Both the position numbers and the translations under genes were made by a program. Below are positions 5,885 to 8,208 of a stretch of 8,208 nt of DNA, one piece after another. The first letter of the stretch is position 1. Each line of letters begins with the position of its first letter. This DNA is from Nautiliaceae bacterium (GTDB lineage Bacteria; Campylobacterota; Campylobacteria; Campylobacterales; Nautiliaceae): assembly GCA_027008345.1 (NCBI GenBank), contig JALTBU010000067.1, positions 1 through 8,208 on the forward strand, in the 5' to 3' direction. Below the pieces are notes generated by a model, which saw only the letters and a list, made by a program, of their open reading frames with translations, did no database searches and was not told where the DNA came from.

Positions 5885-7447
5885 TTAACTTGCCTGTGCA
5901 AAACTTATTGCTCTTTTTTCCCTTATAACATTTACTTTAATTTCACCAGGAAAACTAACTTCATCAGAAACTCTTTTTGCTATCTCCCTGCTTAAAAGAA
6001 CCGCTTCATCATCACTTATCAAATCAGCTTCAACAATCACCCTTATTTCCCTTCCGGCATTAAGAGCATATGCTTTTATAACACCTTCAAATGATGTTGC
6101 AATATCTTCAAGAGCTTTAACTCTTTTTAAGAACGCTTCAAGCACTTCCCTTCTTGCCCCCGGTCTTGCAGCAGAGAGTGCATCAGCGGTACACACTGCG
6201 GCTGATTCTATACTGCTTGGCTCTTCATGTCCGTGATGCGCTTTTATAGCATTTAATACAACATCAGGTTCACCGTATCTTTTACAGATATCATATCCAA
6301 GAGTTACATGGTCTCCTCCAAAATCGTGTGTTAACGCTTTTCCGATATCATGTAAAAGCCCTGCCCTTTTAGCAAGCATTTCATCTCCGCCCATTTCTGC
6401 GGCCATTATTCCTGCAAGATGAGCAACCTCCAATGAATGCCCCAATGCATTTTGACCGTAACTTGCTCTGTATCTGAGTCTACCGATAAGTTTTACAATT
6501 TCTGGATGGATACCTGCGCCAGCAAGCCCTAAATCAACTAAGATATCTTCACCTTCTTTTTTTACTTTTTCTTCAAATTCTTCTTCCACCTTTTTATATA
6601 CTTCTTCAATTCTTGCCGGATGGATTCTGCCGTCTTCAATAAGTCTTTTTATAGTCTCAACAGCTATTTGGCGTCTGTAAATATTAAAACTGCTCACAGT
6701 AATAATCCCCGGTGTTTCATCTATGATGATATCACATCCGGTTACCATTTCAAGAGCTTTAATGTTTTTACCCTCTTTTCCTATAATTCTGCCTTTCATT
6801 TCATCATCACCGATAGGTACAACGTTTATAAGTCTCTCACCTGCAAAATCACCAGCATATCTTGTTGTAGCTTGTGCAATTATAAAATTGGCTTTTTTCT
6901 GAGCATTGTTTTCTGCTTCTTTTATAATTTTTCTTGTAAGATGTGCAACATCTTCTCTTAAAGACTCCTCAGTTTTTTTAAGAAGAAGATCTTTTGCCTC
7001 ACTTTGTGTCATACCTGCTATATTTTCAAGAACCTTTTGAACTTCATTTAATTTTTCTTTATAAATTTGTTTTTGTTTTTCAAGTGCCATATACTCTTTT
7101 TCAAGCTCTTTTATTTTCTTTTCAGCCTCTTTTTCTTTTTGAAGCTGATTTTGAATCATTAATTCAATCTCTTCTTCTTTTTTTAAGATTTCATTTAATT
7201 TATTCTCATACTCTTTTTGAAGTTCAAGTTTTTGAATTTCATAAGAATTTTTTGCTTCAAGTTCAAGTTCTTTTGCCTTTGCTTTTGATTGTTCAAGTAA
7301 TTTTTCTGCTTCATGTTCTATTGCTTTTGCTTTGGCTTTTGCATTGGCAAGATAAATTTCATATTTAGTCTTATCAAGTTTTTTCGCTATAAAATATCCC
7401 ACGAGAAGCGAGACAGAAATAGCGAGAATTAATTCTATTATCATCAT
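5885..7447 (-). CDS. rny: Ribonuclease Y
   Basis: This is a membrane-anchored endoribonuclease that starts mRNA decay in bacteria using an RNase Y-type degradosome. The domains come in the family order: one N-terminal membrane helix (about 3-20), a long charged coiled coil (about 28-190, rich in Glu, Lys and Ala), a KH RNA-binding domain with GRIIGKEGKN (219-228), and an HD phosphohydrolase domain with H337, the H366-D367 pair in LLHDIGK, and the downstream TADALSAARPGARRE block (420-434). At 520 residues the length matches the family. It starts MM; the first ATG (7447) is 5 nt after AAGGAG and is preferred. That start lies inside the 3' part of the upstream cyclo-ligase gene, a 74-nt overlap, so the two are surely co-transcribed and may be translationally coupled. 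The catalytic half looks richer in G and C than the rest of the window, in line with strong conservation. Confidence 0.97.
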   Translation of the reverse strand: MMIIELILAISVSLLVGYFIAKKLDKTKYEIYLANAKAKAKAIEHEAEKLLEQSKAKAKELELEAKNSYEIQKLELQKEYENKLNEILKKEEEIELMIQNQLQKEKEAEKKIKELEKEYMALEKQKQIYKEKLNEVQKVLENIAGMTQSEAKDLLLKKTEESLREDVAHLTRKIIKEAENNAQKKANFIIAQATTRYAGDFAGERLINVVPIGDDEMKGRIIGKEGKNIKALEMVTGCDIIIDETPGIITVSSFNIYRRQIAVETIKRLIEDGRIHPARIEEVYKKVEEEFEEKVKKEGEDILVDLGLAGAGIHPEIVKLIGRLRYRASYGQNALGHSLEVAHLAGIMAAEMGGDEMLAKRAGLLHDIGKALTHDFGGDHVTLGYDICKRYGEPDVVLNAIKAHHGHEEPSSIESAAVCTADALSAARPGARREVLEAFLKRVKALEDIATSFEGVIKAYALNAGREIRVIVEADLISDDEAVLLSREIAKRVSDEVSFPGEIKVNVIREKRAISFAQAS

Positions 7448-7967
7448 TTTTGCTCCTTATTTTAAAACTGATATATTCATCACCCCTGATATCATAATCA
7501 TCTGTAATTTTATTTTTTGAAATACAAGGCTTTAACTGAACAAATACAATTTTAGGCCTATATTTAAGTGAGGCAAAGAACCTGTCATACATTCCTTTGC
7601 CAAATCCCACTCTTTTAAAAGCAGAATCGATTCCCACAACCGGGACAATTGCCAAATCTATTTTGGCTAAAGTTTTATTTTTATTGAGAGGTTCAAGAAT
7701 TGAAAATTTTTTCTTTTTTAAAGGTAAACTATATTTTACCATTTTAAAACTTAAATCTTCCATAAACGGAACATAAATTTCTTTTTTTTCTTTTCTCAAT
7801 TTTTTAATAAGTCCACTTATATCAACTTCATTTTCTAATGGAATAAAAAGAAGTATTCTTTTATGTTTTTTACAAACTTCATAAAGCATATTTGAAATTA
7901 TTTTTGAATAATAATATCTGTTATGTTTATTAATATTCAGACATTTTTTACGAAAAACTTTTTTCAT
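7374..7967 (-). CDS. 5-formyltetrahydrofolate cyclo-ligase family protein
   Basis: The family converts 5-formyltetrahydrofolate and ATP to 5,10-methenyltetrahydrofolate, returning stored formyl-folate to one-carbon metabolism. Recognisable blocks are FIPLENEVD (41-49), YVPFM (65-69), FKMVKYSLPL (74-83), ILEP (90-93), the region IDLAIVPVVGID (103-114) and the nucleotide/folate-site motif GFGKGMYDRF (121-130). DDYDIRGDEYISF (156-168) aligns with the usual C-terminal end of the family. A further tail of about 25-30 residues (from roughly 170 to 197) is not family-like and is encoded almost wholly within the start of rny. The N-terminus is rich in Lys and Arg. The start is at 7967 with AAAGGG 5 nt upstream. 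It appears to head an operon with rny and the zinc hydrolase. I recall a similar cyclo-ligase/rny pairing in Campylobacter. Confidence 0.88.
   Translation of the reverse strand: MKKVFRKKCLNINKHNRYYYSKIISNMLYEVCKKHKRILLFIPLENEVDISGLIKKLRKEKKEIYVPFMEDLSFKMVKYSLPLKKKKFSILEPLNKNKTLAKIDLAIVPVVGIDSAFKRVGFGKGMYDRFFASLKYRPKIVFVQLKPCISKNKITDDYDIRGDEYISFKIRSKNDDNRINSRYFCLASRGIFYSEKT
7453..7458 (-). promoter_or_regulatory. rny ribosome-binding site inside the cyclo-ligase gene
   Basis: AAGGAG on the minus strand (CTCCTT on the plus) lies 5 nt before the rny ATG and within codons 171-172 of the cyclo-ligase gene. Ribosomes translating the upstream gene must cross it, so rny initiation is likely linked to upstream translation. 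Confidence 0.75.
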
Positions 7968-7996
7968 TTACGCCCTTTTGCTAAAATTCTATTTAT

Positions 7997-8002
7997 ATTA
8001 TA
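7997..8002 (-). promoter_or_regulatory. Putative -10 box for the cyclo-ligase/rny/hydrolase operon
   Basis: TATAAT on the minus strand (ATTATA on the plus) lies 29 nt upstream of the cyclo-ligase start, in the 46-nt gap between divergent genes. The surrounding A/T tract is nearly symmetrical: TATTAT on the plus strand (7996-8001) could serve the lipoprotein gene. No -35 box is clear on either strand. Confidence 0.45.
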
Positions 8003-8013
8003 TAAGGAGAATT

Positions 8014-8208
8014 ATGAAATATATATTATGGATTTTAATTATTGTTTTGATATCGGGATGTTCTAATCAAAAAAATTCTCAAAATAATACATTACAGACT
8101 AATAATACCAAAGAAAACAATATTTATAAAGAAAAAAGTAATAAAGAAACAAAAACAAAAAATAATAATATCATAATAATTAAAGGGGGTAGTTTTTCTC
8201 TTACTTTT
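8014..8208 (+). CDS. Lipoprotein, N-terminal part (runs off the window)
   Basis: The gene starts at ATG 8014 behind AAGGAGA (8004-8010) and stays open for 65 codons to the window end. Residues 1-16 form a lipoprotein signal peptide: a short basic start (MK), a hydrophobic core (about 4-12) and the lipobox ISGC with the lipidated Cys at 16. The mature N-terminus (17-52) is a low-complexity Asn/Lys/Gln/Thr linker, typical of a tether to the membrane. A hydrophobic strand (IIIIKGGSFSLTF) then begins what may be the folded domain. The function is not visible. I recall that in Campylobacter the gene diverging from the cyclo-ligase/rny pair encodes a thioredoxin-like lipoprotein. The last residues would suit the first strand of a TlpA-like domain, but this is only synteny-based inference. 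Confidence 0.8.
   Translation, partial: MKYILWILIIVLISGCSNQKNSQNNTLQTNNTKENNIYKEKSNKETKTKNNNIIIIKGGSFSLTF

Noticed and set aside
5610..5888. Open frame of 92 codons on the plus strand
   Set aside because: It lies antisense to the zinc hydrolase, whose metal-binding motifs are intact; its own translation is low-complexity Phe/Tyr/Ile-rich with no motif.
6620..7368. Two open frames on the plus strand (6620-6961 and 6994-7368)
   Set aside because: Both are antisense to RNase Y. The second is a Leu/Phe-rich mirror of the coiled-coil codons, and neither has family features.
1..8208. A novel multi-gene system (defence, mobile or biosynthetic island)
   Set aside because: All large genes are recognisable housekeeping or common metabolic families with tight, ordinary spacing. 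No integrase, transposase, direct-repeat array or composition break was seen.

Overview
The window is a dense, very AT-rich stretch of ordinary housekeeping genes. Base composition, gene content (trxA/trxB, dapB-purF, a folate cyclo-ligase next to RNase Y) and protein character point to a member of the Campylobacterota (epsilon-proteobacteria). A thermophilic or vent lineage such as the Nautiliales is my best guess, but that placement is inference from memory of similar proteins, not a search result.

Layout, left to right. Plus strand: the possible tail of an upstream gene (to about 65); a 62-residue basic protein of unknown function (97-285); a likely promoter (TATAAT at 302-307); thioredoxin trxA (332-655); a cysteine-free, possibly thioredoxin-like, membrane-anchored protein (706-1086, true start uncertain); thioredoxin reductase trxB (1131-2033); dapB of lysine/peptidoglycan-precursor synthesis (2088-2849); purF of purine synthesis (2859-4196); and a YhcC/YtqA-type radical SAM protein (4247-5188). 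Minus strand, converging on that group at about 5190-5240: a folate cyclo-ligase-like gene (7374-7967), RNase Y (5885-7447) and a small metallo-beta-lactamase-fold hydrolase (5241-5822), probably one operon read from a promoter near 8000. A lipoprotein gene (from 8014, cut by the window end) diverges from it.

The trxA/trxB pair forms an NADPH-driven disulfide-reducing system. The protein between them keeps what looks like the thioredoxin cis-proline region but has no cysteine, so it cannot be a redox thioredoxin. dapB and purF serve unrelated pathways but are tightly spaced and probably co-transcribed. Gene spacing is small throughout and there is no gene-free stretch over 300 bases.

I see no mobile element, CRISPR array, tRNA, rRNA or novel multi-gene system. 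The unusual points are local: a perfect 20-bp inverted repeat joining the end of the unknown gene to the trxB ribosome-binding site, two further hairpins that cover ribosome-binding sites, a likely non-AUG start just after trxA, and a 74-nt coding overlap between the cyclo-ligase and RNase Y genes.
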